Source: Aquabacterium sp. OR-4 (GTDB lineage: Bacteria; Pseudomonadota; Gammaproteobacteria; Burkholderiales; Burkholderiaceae_C). From it: a stretch of 64,000 nucleotides of DNA. Shown here one piece after another: positions 8,808 to 17,548 of the stretch (position 1 is its first letter; each line of letters opens with the position of its first letter). The notes under the pieces are model-generated. The model was not told the origin of the DNA and ran no database searches. It saw only the letters and a program-made list of their open reading frames with translations. The DNA lies in assembly GCF_025290835.2 (NCBI RefSeq), contig NZ_JAOCQD020000001.1, positions 1,612,001 through 1,676,000 on the forward strand, in the 5' to 3' direction. Position numbers and translations under genes: made by a program.

Positions 8808-10526
8808 TCAGGCAAACAGGCCGTGCAGAAACCAGGCCTCGTCGGCCGCGGCCTGGGCAGCACCACCGGGGCCGGCCGGGCCGGCCGCAGGCGCTTGATC
8901 GGCGCGGTGGGCGGCATCGGCCGGGGCCGCTGATGGGCCACCCGGGCGCCGGCCCGGGCTGCGGCTGCGGTAGATCCACAGCAGTGCGCCGGCCGTGTCG
9001 CGGGCAATGAAGTAGTCGCGCAGCGCCAGGCCGGCATCCCACCAGCCGGTTTCCAGCCGCTCGGGGCCGGCCAGCAGTTGCAGCGGTCGGCCCTGGTGCA
9101 GCGGCTGCTGGGCGCGCAGCAGCAGCGGCACCGGCGCGGGCAGCAGCCACAGCGGCTGCGGCGGCAGGGCCAGGCGGGCGCTGGCGGCATCGGCCTGCGC
9201 GCTGTCGGCGGCGTCGGCCAGGTGCAGGCGCGCCGCGTCGGCCGGCAGCCAGGCGGTGCCGCGCTCGGGCCGGCGGTCGGCCTGGGCCACCGGGCGCTGC
9301 ACCTGGGCCCGGCCCAGGCGCGCCTGCAGGCGCTCGACCAGCTGCGCCAGGCCCTCGCGCTGGCTGCCCGGGCTGGCAAACAGCTCGCCATTGGGCACGC
9401 TGCCGGCCACGCTGTGGGCGCACTGCAGGCTCAACTCGAGCGCCGGGGCGGGCAGCGGCAGCCGGCCCAGGCGCTCGGCCAGCAGCACCGCCAGGTGGCG
9501 GGCATCGGCCGAGGGCTGGGCCGGCGCGATCTCGAGCTCGGTGCGGTCGGCCGGCGGCTCGCCGGCCTGGCGCTCATGGCGGCGGTGGCGCGGCTCGTGG
9601 TGCATCACCAGCACAAAGCGCGCGGCGCGCACCTGCCGGGCCTGCAGCCAGGCCACCAGCCGGGCCAGCAGCACGCCGGCACCATGCAGCACCTGGGCCG
9701 CGGTGTCGGCGCGGCTGAACAGCTCGAGCCGGCTGCTGAACTGCGCCGGCAGCGTAAGCCAGGTGTGGGCATCGGGGGCCTGGCCGCGGGCCTGGTCCAG
9801 ATCGCGCAGCAGCGCCGGGCCGAAGCGCCGCGCCAGACCGTCGCGCGGCAGACCGGCCAGATCACCGACGCGGCGCAGCCCCACCGCGTGCAGGGCCTCG
9901 GCCGCCACCGCATCGGGCACCAGCAGCGGCAGCGGCAGGGCATCGAGCAGCGGCTGCAGAGCCTGGGGCTGGGTGCTGTGCGGGCCTTGCGCCAGGTCGT
10001 CGCGCCAGGCGGCCAGCAGCGCGGCGCCCAGGGCGGTGGGCGCGGTGGCGATGCGCACCTGGTGGCCCAGCGGCGCCAGCTGCGCACGCAGCCGTGCCAG
10101 CAGGGATGCCAGGCCGCCGTGGTAGCGCAGGCAGGACTGCACCTCGAGCCGCACGCCCACCAGCGCCGCGCAGGCCGCCGGCCGCGGCGGCGCGGCAGCG
10201 GCTTCGTCGGCGCCGGGGCGCCAGTCGGCCGGCGTGGCCCAGCTCACCGACGGGCTGAAGGCCAGCGCCACATGCGCCACCGCCCGCAGCGCCTCGGCGT
10301 CGCGCCGGGCATCGGCCTGGCCCAGCTGCAGCTCGGGCAGCAGCGCCAGCGCGGTGGCCCGGGTCATGCCCGGCAATACGCCCTGCGCCAGGGCCTGGGC
10401 GTCGACCTGGGTGATGCGCAGCGGCGGCGGCGCCGCGCTCAGCAGCGCCTGGGCGCCGCGCGACGGCGTCAAGGCCTGCCACGATTCGAGTGACAGGGCC
10501 GGCAGATGCAGGGCCACCCACAACAT
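8808..10526 (-). CDS. imuB: ImuB, Y-family DNA-polymerase-like mutagenesis protein
   Basis: A 572 aa protein with the fold of Y-family translesion polymerases but starting WVALHLPALSLE, where active polymerases have acidic catalytic residues; loss of these acids is the hallmark of ImuB. Family knowledge: ImuB binds the beta clamp and bridges ImuA and the error-prone polymerase DnaE2 during SOS mutagenesis. Helix-hairpin-helix-like sequence (VGLRRVGDLAGLPRDGLARR) is at about residues 213-232. It follows imuA in the same direction after a 90 bp spacer that contains a 12-bp repeat. No dnaE2 follows; the next gene is a convergent lysE. Confidence 0.93.
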   Translation of the reverse strand: MLWVALHLPALSLESWQALTPSRGAQALLSAAPPPLRITQVDAQALAQGVLPGMTRATALALLPELQLGQADARRDAEALRAVAHVALAFSPSVSWATPADWRPGADEAAAAPPRPAACAALVGVRLEVQSCLRYHGGLASLLARLRAQLAPLGHQVRIATAPTALGAALLAAWRDDLAQGPHSTQPQALQPLLDALPLPLLVPDAVAAEALHAVGLRRVGDLAGLPRDGLARRFGPALLRDLDQARGQAPDAHTWLTLPAQFSSRLELFSRADTAAQVLHGAGVLLARLVAWLQARQVRAARFVLVMHHEPRHRRHERQAGEPPADRTELEIAPAQPSADARHLAVLLAERLGRLPLPAPALELSLQCAHSVAGSVPNGELFASPGSQREGLAQLVERLQARLGRAQVQRPVAQADRRPERGTAWLPADAARLHLADAADSAQADAASARLALPPQPLWLLPAPVPLLLRAQQPLHQGRPLQLLAGPERLETGWWDAGLALRDYFIARDTAGALLWIYRSRSPGRRPGGPSAAPADAAHRADQAPAAGPAGPGGAAQAAADEAWFLHGLFA

Positions 10527-10542
10527 GACGGATGCAGTGTGC

Positions 10543-10590
10543 GAATGCGGGTGGGGATGCGGGTGCGGATGCGGGTGGGGATGCGGCAGC
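10543..10590. repeat. 12-bp tandem repeat x4 in the imuA-imuB spacer
   Basis: Four 12-mers of the form GGATGCGGGTGG occupy half of the 90 bp between imuA and imuB. The spacer is unusually long for a gene pair that often overlaps, and the repeat could explain how it grew. Confidence 0.8.
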
Positions 10591-10616
10591 GAAGGCGCGG
10601 CAGCCAGGCCGCCGTC

Positions 10617-12023
10617 TCAGCCCGGCCCGGGGCGCGCGGCCGGCGGGCCGGGCCGGGCGGCGCGGCCCGCGGCATGGGCCAGGCCTTCGGCGTGGGCCAG
10701 ACCTTCGGCGTGGGCCAGGCCGGCGTTGCCGGACCGGCCCGTGCGCTGCGCGCCGCCGGGGCCGGCGCAGGCTTCGGCCAGGCGCACCGCCCCCTGCACC
10801 GCCCCCTGCACCGCCTGCTGCGCCAGCGCGCGGGCCTGCTGGTGCGGCGTCAGCACCGAGGGCAGGCGCAGCCGCAGCGGCTCGGCCAGCGGCGGGCCGC
10901 GGCGCTTGAGCAGGCGCAGCGACAGGCCGTCCACCCCGGCCGGCTGCAGCAGCAGGCGCAGTGGCGCGGGGCTGGGCCGGTGGCGGGCCTGGGCCTGGGC
11001 TTCGCGAAACAGGAACACCGGCCCGTCGTGCGCCTGCGCCGCCAGCTGCAGCCGGCGCAATGCATCGGTGCGCAGCCCGGCGGGCAGCCAGGCCAGCACC
11101 GCGCCCACCTGGCCGCTGCGCAGGGCCTGCTCCAGCGCCCACAGCAGATCGGCGCAGGGCAGCAGCGGCGACAGCCCGCTGGGCGTGCGCGGCGTGCGCT
11201 GCCCGGCACGCGGGCCGCTGCGCGAACGCACCACCAGCCAGTGGCGGTGGTCGAGCCCCTGCTGGGCCAGCGCCCAGGCCGACAGCGTGGCCGGTGGCTC
11301 GAACAGCATGATGCAGCGCGGCCCTCCGGCCAAGGCGGCCGCGGCACTTGCCGCGGGCGGCGCCGGGGGGTGGCCCACCGCCCCGCCCGCGGCCGCACCG
11401 CCGATGCCCGCCAGCGCCGGCGCCAGCAGCCGCAGCTCGCCCATGCCGGGCCCGGCCAGCAGCAGCTCGGTGAGCTCGCCATGCGGCCAGCCCTGGCCGG
11501 GCAGCTGGGCGTCCAGCGCGGCAAAGCCGCTGGCCGTGACCGGCCGCCGCCCGCCCCCCACCTGGCTGGCGCGCCACAGCGCCGGATGCAGGGCGGCCGG
11601 ATCGGCCAGCACGCCGCGCAGCGGATCGGGCAGATCGGCCGGGCACGGGCCCAGGGCGTCAACGCCGTCGTCGTCGGCCGGATCGCCAGCCCGCCTTGCG
11701 CCGGCGGCGTCAGCCGCATCAGCCGCATCAGCCGCATCAACGGCATCAACGGGATCGGCCCCAGCCGCCCAAGCAGCGCCCGCGCCTGCCTCGGCCGCAC
11801 CTGCAACGGTAACTTCGGCAACTTCGCCCAACACGCCGGCCCCCTGCCGGCCGGTGCGCCGGCGGGTGGCAGACCGCGGCGCACCGGCCTGCACCGCCAC
11901 GTCCACCGGCACCGCCACGTCCACCGGCACCACCGGCAGCGGTCCGGCCACGGCCGCACCGGGCCGTGCGGCCGCAGCGGCTGGAAGATCGGACGGGTCG
12001 AACAGGGGCAGGGTCAGGTTCAC
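10617..12023 (-). CDS. imuA: ImuA, translesion synthesis-associated RecA-like protein
   Basis: 468 aa. The central part (about 120-390) is the RecA/SulA-like ImuA domain: HPALWRASQ, GFAALDAQLPGQGWPHGELTELL (where RecA has its core) and LLKRRG. ImuA works with ImuB in damage-induced mutagenesis. Both ends are expanded by in-frame repeats: VPVDVA twice near residue 35, a run of Asp-Ala repeats near 95-110, and LAHAEG repeats at the C-terminus. The family is normally 200-300 residues, so this copy is long. The start is a GTG at 12023; a LexA box lies just upstream and no other in-frame start is available. No clear ribosome site separates box and start. Confidence 0.9.
   Translation of the reverse strand: MNLTLPLFDPSDLPAAAAARPGAAVAGPLPVVPVDVAVPVDVAVQAGAPRSATRRRTGRQGAGVLGEVAEVTVAGAAEAGAGAAWAAGADPVDAVDAADAADAADAAGARRAGDPADDDGVDALGPCPADLPDPLRGVLADPAALHPALWRASQVGGGRRPVTASGFAALDAQLPGQGWPHGELTELLLAGPGMGELRLLAPALAGIGGAAAGGAVGHPPAPPAASAAAALAGGPRCIMLFEPPATLSAWALAQQGLDHRHWLVVRSRSGPRAGQRTPRTPSGLSPLLPCADLLWALEQALRSGQVGAVLAWLPAGLRTDALRRLQLAAQAHDGPVFLFREAQAQARHRPSPAPLRLLLQPAGVDGLSLRLLKRRGPPLAEPLRLRLPSVLTPHQQARALAQQAVQGAVQGAVRLAEACAGPGGAQRTGRSGNAGLAHAEGLAHAEGLAHAAGRAARPGPPAARPGPG
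10673..10726. repeat. imuA: 18-bp in-frame repeat in the imuA C-terminus
   Basis: About three 18-bp units of the type CGTGGGCCAGGCCTTCGG, giving LAHAEG repeats in ImuA. Unit length is a multiple of three, so copy-number change keeps the frame. Confidence 0.8.
11707..11751. repeat. imuA: 9-bp in-frame repeat in imuA
   Basis: Five 9-mers of the type GCATCAGCC, encoding the Asp-Ala-Ala run of ImuA. Confidence 0.8.
11892..11936. repeat. imuA: 18-bp in-frame repeat near the imuA N-terminus
   Basis: Two perfect copies of an 18-mer beginning CACCGCCACGTC (11892-11909 and 11910-11927) followed by a partial copy; it encodes the repeated VPVDVA of ImuA. Confidence 0.85.
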
Positions 12024-12030
12024 GTGAATA

Positions 12031-12046
12031 CTGTATTTCCATACAG
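12031..12046 (-). promoter_or_regulatory. LexA (SOS) box upstream of imuA
   Basis: CTGTATTTCCATACAG is a perfect CTGT-N8-ACAG palindrome with the preferred AT-rich inner flanks (CTGTAT..ATACAG). It lies 7 bases upstream of the imuA GTG on the minus strand, where LexA binding would block transcription or initiation. This agrees with DNA-damage induction of imuA-imuB, known from related SOS mutagenesis cassettes. It also lies 78 bp ahead of the divergent msbA-like gene, which might feel it too. Confidence 0.93.
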
Positions 12047-12123
12047 TCTCCGTGACAAGCCAATCCGTTCACGCACCGGCAGGATAATCGCGCCTCCCGG
12101 CCCCCGCCGGCCGGTTTCAACCC

Positions 12124-13881
12124 ATGTCGTCATCCTCAGCGCCCACACCTCCCACCCGCACCCTGCTGCAGCGCTTTGCGCGCATCGCGCCCTATTTCCG
12201 CGAAGGCCGGCTGGGCGTGCTGGTGGCCGTGATCGGCTCGCTGATCGGCGCCGCCACCGAGCCGCTGATCCCCGAGCTGATGAAGCCCCTGCTCGACGAG
12301 GGCTTCTCCGGCGGCAAGCTGCCGCTGTGGGCCATTCCGGTGGCCATCGTGGGCATCTTCGCGCTGCGCGGCATCGCCGGCTTCGTGGCCCAGTACGCGC
12401 TGTCGTGGGCGGCGCACCGCGGCGTGCAGGCGCTGCGCGAGGCGCTGTTCCTGCGCATCCTGAACGCCCAGCCGGGCATGTTCACGCAGCAGTCGGCGTC
12501 CAGCCTCACCAACACCCTGGTCTACGAGGTTCAGGGCGGTGCGCAGCAGCTGGTGAGCTCGGTGCTCACGCTGCTGAAGGATTCGCTGACCCTCACCGCG
12601 CTGCTGATGTACCTGGTGTGGCTGAACTGGAAGCTCACGCTGTTTGTCGGCGTGCTGTTTCCGGCCGTGGCCTGGGTGATGCGCAGCACCGGCCGCCGCC
12701 TGCACCGCCTCACCCGCGAAGGCCAGGAGGCCACCGACGCGCTCGGCTACGTGGTCGAGGAAAACGTGCTGGCCTGGCGCATCGTGCGCCTGCACGGCGC
12801 CGAGCCCACGCAGGCGCGGCGCTTCGACACCCATGCGCTGACGCTGCGCCGGGTGATGCTGAAGATCGTGGCCGCCAGCGGGGCGATGACGCCGCTGACC
12901 CAGATCTTCACCGCGCTGGCGCTGTCGGCGGTGATCACCGTGGCGCTGTGGCAGAGCAATTCCTCCGGCACCACGGTGGGCGGCTTCGTGTCCTTCATCA
13001 CCGCGATGCTGATGCTGGTGGCGCCGGTCAAGCACCTGTCCGACGTGATGGCGCCCATCACCCGCGGCCTGGCCTCGGTGGAGCGCGGCCTCGAGCTGCT
13101 GGACAAGGCCCCGGCCGAGACCGGCGGCAACCACCGCGTGCACCGCGCCGAGGGCGAGATCGGTCTGCGCGACGTGACGCTGCGCTACCGCGACGACCAG
13201 CACCCGGCGCTGGACGGCCTGTCGCTGCAGATCGGCGCCGGCGAGACGGTGGCCCTGGTCGGCCCCTCGGGCGCCGGCAAGAGCACGCTGGCCAACCTGC
13301 TGCCGCGTTTTGTCGAGCCCAGCTCGGGCACGGTGCGGCTCGACGGCGTGCCGCTGGCCGACTGGGACATCGCCGGCCTGCGCCGGCAGTTCGCGCTGGT
13401 CAGCCAGGACGTGGTGCTGTTCAACGCCAGCGTCACCTACAACGTGGCGCTGGGCGATCCGCACCCCGATCCCGACCGGGTCGAATCGGCGCTCAAGGGC
13501 GCCTGGCTGTGGGACTTTGTGCAGACCCTGCCGCAGGGCGTGGATGCGCTGATCGGCCACAACGGCAACCAGCTCTCCGGCGGCCAGCGCCAGCGCCTGG
13601 CGATCGCCCGCGCGCTGTACAAGGACGCGCCGATCCTGATCCTCGACGAAGCCACCTCGGCGCTCGACACCGAGAGCGAACGCGCGGTGCAGGCCGGCCT
13701 CGAGACGCTGATGCGCGGGCGCACCACGCTGATCATCGCCCACCGCCTGTCGACCATCGAGCATGCCGACCGCATCGTGGTGATGGAGGCCGGCCGCGTG
13801 GTCGAGCAGGGCCCGCATGCCACGCTGCTGGCCGCCGGCGGCCTGTATGCGCGGCTGCATGCGATGCAGTTCAGGAGCTGA
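12124..13881 (+). CDS. msbA: MsbA-type lipid A export ABC transporter (permease-ATPase)
   Basis: A 585 aa half-transporter: six membrane segments in residues about 25-320, then an ATPase domain with Walker A GPSGAGKST (380-388), signature LSGGQ (484-488), Walker B ILILDE (Asp508, catalytic Glu509) and H-loop His540. Length, architecture and the DEATSALD/AHRLSTIEHADRI region fit MsbA, which flips lipid A-core across the inner membrane as a homodimer; a related heterologous lipid/drug exporter cannot be excluded. It is divergent from imuA across a 100 bp gap containing the LexA box. Confidence 0.9.
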   Translation: MSSSSAPTPPTRTLLQRFARIAPYFREGRLGVLVAVIGSLIGAATEPLIPELMKPLLDEGFSGGKLPLWAIPVAIVGIFALRGIAGFVAQYALSWAAHRGVQALREALFLRILNAQPGMFTQQSASSLTNTLVYEVQGGAQQLVSSVLTLLKDSLTLTALLMYLVWLNWKLTLFVGVLFPAVAWVMRSTGRRLHRLTREGQEATDALGYVVEENVLAWRIVRLHGAEPTQARRFDTHALTLRRVMLKIVAASGAMTPLTQIFTALALSAVITVALWQSNSSGTTVGGFVSFITAMLMLVAPVKHLSDVMAPITRGLASVERGLELLDKAPAETGGNHRVHRAEGEIGLRDVTLRYRDDQHPALDGLSLQIGAGETVALVGPSGAGKSTLANLLPRFVEPSSGTVRLDGVPLADWDIAGLRRQFALVSQDVVLFNASVTYNVALGDPHPDPDRVESALKGAWLWDFVQTLPQGVDALIGHNGNQLSGGQRQRLAIARALYKDAPILILDEATSALDTESERAVQAGLETLMRGRTTLIIAHRLSTIEHADRIVVMEAGRVVEQGPHATLLAAGGLYARLHAMQFRS

Positions 13882-13956
13882 GGCCCGCGCCCGACCATGG
13901 GCGCGCCGCCGGCCACCCGCCCACCCGCACGCCCACCCGCACGCCTGCCTGCCGCC

Positions 13957-15726
13957 ATGACCGCCTCCCTTGCCCACCGCGCGGCCGTCATGCCGGCAGT
14001 TGCCCGCGGGTGCGGCCGGCGGCTGCGGCTGTTCATCCTGCTGCTCACCCTGCTGGCGATGCTGACGCTGCTGGGCGGCTGCGCCAGCCTGCTGCCGCGC
14101 CAGGCCGTGCCGGCCACGCAGGCGCCCACGGCCGAGCAGGCGGCCGCCACGCCGCTGGGCCGCATCGTGGCGGCCAGCCGGCCGGCCGGCGCCGCGTCGG
14201 CGGCTGATTCGGCGGCCAGTTCAGGCTTTCGGCCCCTGCCCTCGGGCGAGTTCGCGTTCGAGGCGCGCCTGGCGCTGATGCAGCAGGCCACGCACACGCT
14301 CGACCTGCAGATCTACCACCTGCACCGCGACCACGCCGGCCGCGGCCTGCTGCGCGCGCTGCGCGACGCCGCGCTGCGCGGCGTGCGGGTGCGCCTGCTG
14401 ATCGACGACTTTTATGCCGCCGAGGTCGACGACCTGCTGGCCGGCCTGGCCAGCTACCCGGGCGTCGAGGTGCGGCTGTTCAACCCGCTGGCGCTGCGCT
14501 GGGGCCCGCCGCTGTGGCGGCTGCTGGTGTCGCCGGGCGACTTCGAGCTGAACAACCACCGCATGCACAACAAGCTGTTCGTGGCCGATGGTGCGCTGGC
14601 GCTGTTCGGCGGCCGCAACGTGGCCGACGAGTACTACATGGGCAACGACGAGGCCAACTTCATCGACATGGACCTGCTGGCCGCCGGGGCCGTGGTGCCC
14701 ACCCTCTCGGCCGTGTTCGACCGCTACTGGAACAGCCAGCAGGCCTGGCCGCTGCACCAGGTGCTGGGCGCGCCGTCCGATGCCGCCAGCGACGCCGCCA
14801 CCCGCGCCACCTTCGACGCCGCGGTGCGCGACACCCGCCTGCCCCGCGCCGCCTACGCCCAAGACCCGCTTGGCCGCGGCCCGGTGGGTGCGCAGCTGCA
14901 GGCCGGGCGGCTCGAGCTGCTGTGGGCCGAGGCCCAGGTGCACGCCGATCCCCCCGAGAAGGCGGCCATCGCCCAGCCCGGCAAGCAGCCCAGCGAGGCC
15001 ATGGCCGGCCTGCTGCGCGCCATGGCCACCGCGCGCCGCTACGTGGCCATCGTGTCGCCCTACTTCGTGCCCGACCAGCGGGCGCTGGACCACATGCGCG
15101 AGGCCCGGCGCCACGGCATCCACCTGGTGGTGGTGACCAATTCGCTGGCCTCCACCGACGAGCCGCTGGTGCATGCCCGCTATGCGCTGCGCCGGCACAC
15201 GCTGCTGAAGATGGGCGTCGAGCTGCACGAGATCGGCCCGGCGCTGGTGCAGCGCAGCCCGCAGTTCGGCCAGTTCGGGCGCTCGGTGCCGCGCCTGCAT
15301 GCCAAGGTGGCCATCATCGACGGGCTGCGCGTGCTGGTGGGCTCGGTCAACCTCGACGCGCGCTCGGCCGTGGGCAACACCGAGCTGGGCGTGGTGATCG
15401 AGAGCCCGCCGCTGGCCGCCGAGCTGCAGCGCCTGATGCAAGACCCGCGCGGCGGCCCGCCGGTGAGCACCGCCACCTACCGCGTCACCCTGGCCGGCGA
15501 TGGCCAGACGCTGCAGTGGCAGGCCTCGTCGGCCGCCGTCCCTGCCCTCCCGGCCGCATCCACGGCATCCGCTGCTTCCGCTGCTTCCGCTGCAGCCACC
15601 GCAGCCAGCCGGGCCGCCGCGCCAGCGCCGGGCCTGGCCAGCACCACCGACGAGCCCGGCGACAGTGCCTGGCTGCGCCTGAAGCTGTGGCTGCAGTCGC
15701 TGCTGGTGCCCGAGCGGCTGCTGTAG
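13957..15726 (+). CDS. Phospholipase D / cardiolipin synthase C-like lipoprotein
   Basis: 589 aa from the ATG at 13957 (an ATG at 13897 in frame would add a Pro/Arg-rich leader). Residues about 20-41 are a lipoprotein signal ending LLGGC, so the mature protein would be lipid-anchored at Cys42. Two HKD catalytic motifs are complete: HNKLFVAD (His204, Lys206, Asp211) and HAKVAIID (His448, Lys450, Asp455), as in PLD-type phosphatidyltransferases such as ClsC. A role in cardiolipin or other phospholipid headgroup exchange is inferred. The C-terminal 60 residues include an Ala/Ser repeat. It follows msbA by 75 bp, suggesting an envelope-lipid pair. Confidence 0.9.
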   Translation: MTASLAHRAAVMPAVARGCGRRLRLFILLLTLLAMLTLLGGCASLLPRQAVPATQAPTAEQAAATPLGRIVAASRPAGAASAADSAASSGFRPLPSGEFAFEARLALMQQATHTLDLQIYHLHRDHAGRGLLRALRDAALRGVRVRLLIDDFYAAEVDDLLAGLASYPGVEVRLFNPLALRWGPPLWRLLVSPGDFELNNHRMHNKLFVADGALALFGGRNVADEYYMGNDEANFIDMDLLAAGAVVPTLSAVFDRYWNSQQAWPLHQVLGAPSDAASDAATRATFDAAVRDTRLPRAAYAQDPLGRGPVGAQLQAGRLELLWAEAQVHADPPEKAAIAQPGKQPSEAMAGLLRAMATARRYVAIVSPYFVPDQRALDHMREARRHGIHLVVVTNSLASTDEPLVHARYALRRHTLLKMGVELHEIGPALVQRSPQFGQFGRSVPRLHAKVAIIDGLRVLVGSVNLDARSAVGNTELGVVIESPPLAAELQRLMQDPRGGPPVSTATYRVTLAGDGQTLQWQASSAAVPALPAASTASAASAASAAATAASRAAAPAPGLASTTDEPGDSAWLRLKLWLQSLLVPERLL

Positions 15727-15792
15727 CGCCGCACCGCGCCGACCTGCCCGCGGCCTTCCCGCCCCTTCCTTCCACCAACCGCGAAGCATCCC

Positions 15793-16680
15793 GTGGCCCA
15801 CATGCACAACCCCGCCGGCCTGAGCCCCATCGTTGCCGGCGCCTGGCGCCTGTCCGAATGGGGCTGGACACCGCAGCAGCGCCTGGCCTGGATCGAGGGC
15901 AACCTCGACATCGGCGTCAGCAGCTTCGACCATGCCGACATCTACGGCGGCTACTCGGTGGAAAGCCTGTTCGGCGAGGCGCTGGCGCTGCAGCCGGCGC
16001 TGCGCCAGCGCATCCAGCTGATCAGCAAGTGCGGCATCAAGCTGGTGAGCCCGGCGCGGCCCGGCCACACGGTGAAGCACTACGACACCTCGGCCGCGCA
16101 TGTGCGCGCCTCGGTCGAGCAATCGCTGCGCAACCTGCGTACCGATCACCTGGACCTGCTGCTGATCCACCGCCCCGACTGCCTGATGGACCCCGACGAA
16201 CTGGCCCAGACCTTCGAGGCCCTGCGCCGCGAGGGCAAGGTGCGCAGCTTTGGCGTCTCGAACTTCAGCCCCAGCCAGCTGGCACCGCTGCACCGGCGCA
16301 TCGCGCTGGCCACCACGCAGATCGAGTGCTCGCCGCTGCACCTCGACCCGCTGCACGACGGCACGCTGGACCAGTGCGTCGACCTGGGCCTGCGGCCGAT
16401 GATCTGGTCGCCGCTGGCCGGGGGCCGCGTGTTCACCGGCCAGGACGAGCGCGCGCAGCGGGTGCGTGCCACGGTCGAGGCCCTGGCCGCCGAACTGGGC
16501 GTGGCCCCCATCACGCTGATCACCGCCTGGCTGCGCCGCCACCCGAGCCAGCCGCTGCCCATCCTGGGCTCGCGCCGCATCGAGGTGGCGCGCGAGGCCA
16601 TGGCCGCGCTGTCGATCACGCTCGATGCGCAGCAGTGGTACCAGCTGTGGTCCGCCGCGGCCGGGCGCGAGGTGCCCTGA
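15793..16680 (+). CDS. Aldo/keto reductase (YdhF-like)
   Basis: A 295 aa NAD(P)H-dependent aldo/keto reductase with the family tetrad Asp49/Tyr51 (FDHADIYGGYSVE), Lys79 (SKCGIK) and His126 (LLIHRPD), and an NADPH phosphate-site region LGSRRIEVAREA near the C-terminus. The pattern FDHADIYGG is shared with the YdhF subgroup. The start is GTG at 15793; an ATG three codons later is equally possible. The substrate is unknown. Confidence 0.92.
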   Translation: MAHMHNPAGLSPIVAGAWRLSEWGWTPQQRLAWIEGNLDIGVSSFDHADIYGGYSVESLFGEALALQPALRQRIQLISKCGIKLVSPARPGHTVKHYDTSAAHVRASVEQSLRNLRTDHLDLLLIHRPDCLMDPDELAQTFEALRREGKVRSFGVSNFSPSQLAPLHRRIALATTQIECSPLHLDPLHDGTLDQCVDLGLRPMIWSPLAGGRVFTGQDERAQRVRATVEALAAELGVAPITLITAWLRRHPSQPLPILGSRRIEVAREAMAALSITLDAQQWYQLWSAAAGREVP

Positions 16681-16702
16681 CCTGGGACCTCCGGCCGATG
16701 GC

Positions 16703-17407
16703 TCAGCGCGCCGCGGTCAGCGGCGCGGCATTGGCGGCGCGGCAGCGCTGGATGTCGCAGGCCGTGGGCAGCAGCGCGCGGTAGTCGCCGCGCCAGCCGC
16801 GGTCGTTGCCGTCGCGGGCGTGGCAGCGCTCGCCGCGGCCGTTGTCGTAGTACGACATCACGTCCACGCAGCGGCGCGAATGGTCCATCAGGCCGTACAG
16901 GTGGCCCATCTCGTGGGCCACCACCATCTGCAGCGTCTCGTGCGCAGGGTAGGCGGCATTGCGCGCGCGCAGCGTGCGAAACGCCGCCGCGCCCAGCCAC
17001 AGCCGGCGCACGCCCACATGGGCCAGGCCGAAGTTGCCGCGCGCCAGGCGGTCGTCCCAGCTCACCAGCACCACGCCGGCGGGCACCTCGGCGCCGGGCG
17101 CACGCGGCCAGACCGTGGCCGGAATGCCGCAAGCGGCCCAGGCATCGGCGGCGCGGCGCAGCGTGCCCAGCACCTGGGCCTCGTCAAACCAGGGTGGCGC
17201 GCCATCGTGGTCGTACATCACGCGCAGCTGGGTGTCGACCGCCGGGCGGTCGCGGCCATCGCCCCAGGTGCCGATCTCGCCGGCGCGGCATTCGGCGATC
17301 TCCTGCACCCGCACCAGGTCGGAGGCCTGCGCGCCCGGCCACCCGGCCAGCCCGCCACACAGCAGCAGGCTCGACAGGAGACGGCGGATCGGCAGGTTCG
17401 AGGGCAT
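16703..17407 (-). CDS. Secreted metzincin-like zinc metalloprotease
   Basis: 234 aa with an N-terminal signal peptide (residues 1 to about 28, ending AQA). The zinc motif HEMGHLYGLMD gives ligands His165 and His169, catalytic Glu166 and, at the third-ligand position, Asp175 instead of the usual His; a possible Met-turn VDVMSYY (Met184) follows, as in metzincins. Asp as third ligand is known from snapalysin-type enzymes. Several Cys residues suggest disulfides. The protein is therefore probably an exported protease of about 22 kDa; target unknown. It is divergent from the zinc exporter gene at 17549. Confidence 0.8.
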   Translation of the reverse strand: MPSNLPIRRLLSSLLLCGGLAGWPGAQASDLVRVQEIAECRAGEIGTWGDGRDRPAVDTQLRVMYDHDGAPPWFDEAQVLGTLRRAADAWAACGIPATVWPRAPGAEVPAGVVLVSWDDRLARGNFGLAHVGVRRLWLGAAAFRTLRARNAAYPAHETLQMVVAHEMGHLYGLMDHSRRCVDVMSYYDNGRGERCHARDGNDRGWRGDYRALLPTACDIQRCRAANAAPLTAAR

Positions 17408-17548
17408 CGGGGCGGCGCGCGGGGCGTGTGGGCGAAGGCGGACGGGGTGGCCGGGGTGGCCGGGGCCGTCGGCATGGCCGACTGCCCTGGTGGGTCTTCG
17501 GCCGCGGCGGCGCCGGCTTGAGGCCGCGGCCCGCTCCACAATCGCCGC

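Noticed and set aside
8441..8808. A dnaE2 gene downstream of imuB
   Set aside because: The downstream region is a convergent lysE gene and a repeat; no polymerase motifs.
10506..14207. A 1233-codon plus-strand open frame across imuA, msbA and the PLD gene
   Set aside because: It crosses genes on both strands in another frame and contains no domain; imuA, msbA and the PLD-like gene each show full motifs in their own frames.
14221..16542. A 773-codon minus-strand frame opposite the PLD-like and aldo/keto reductase genes
   Set aside because: Both plus-strand genes have complete catalytic motifs; the reverse frame has none and spans two unrelated genes.
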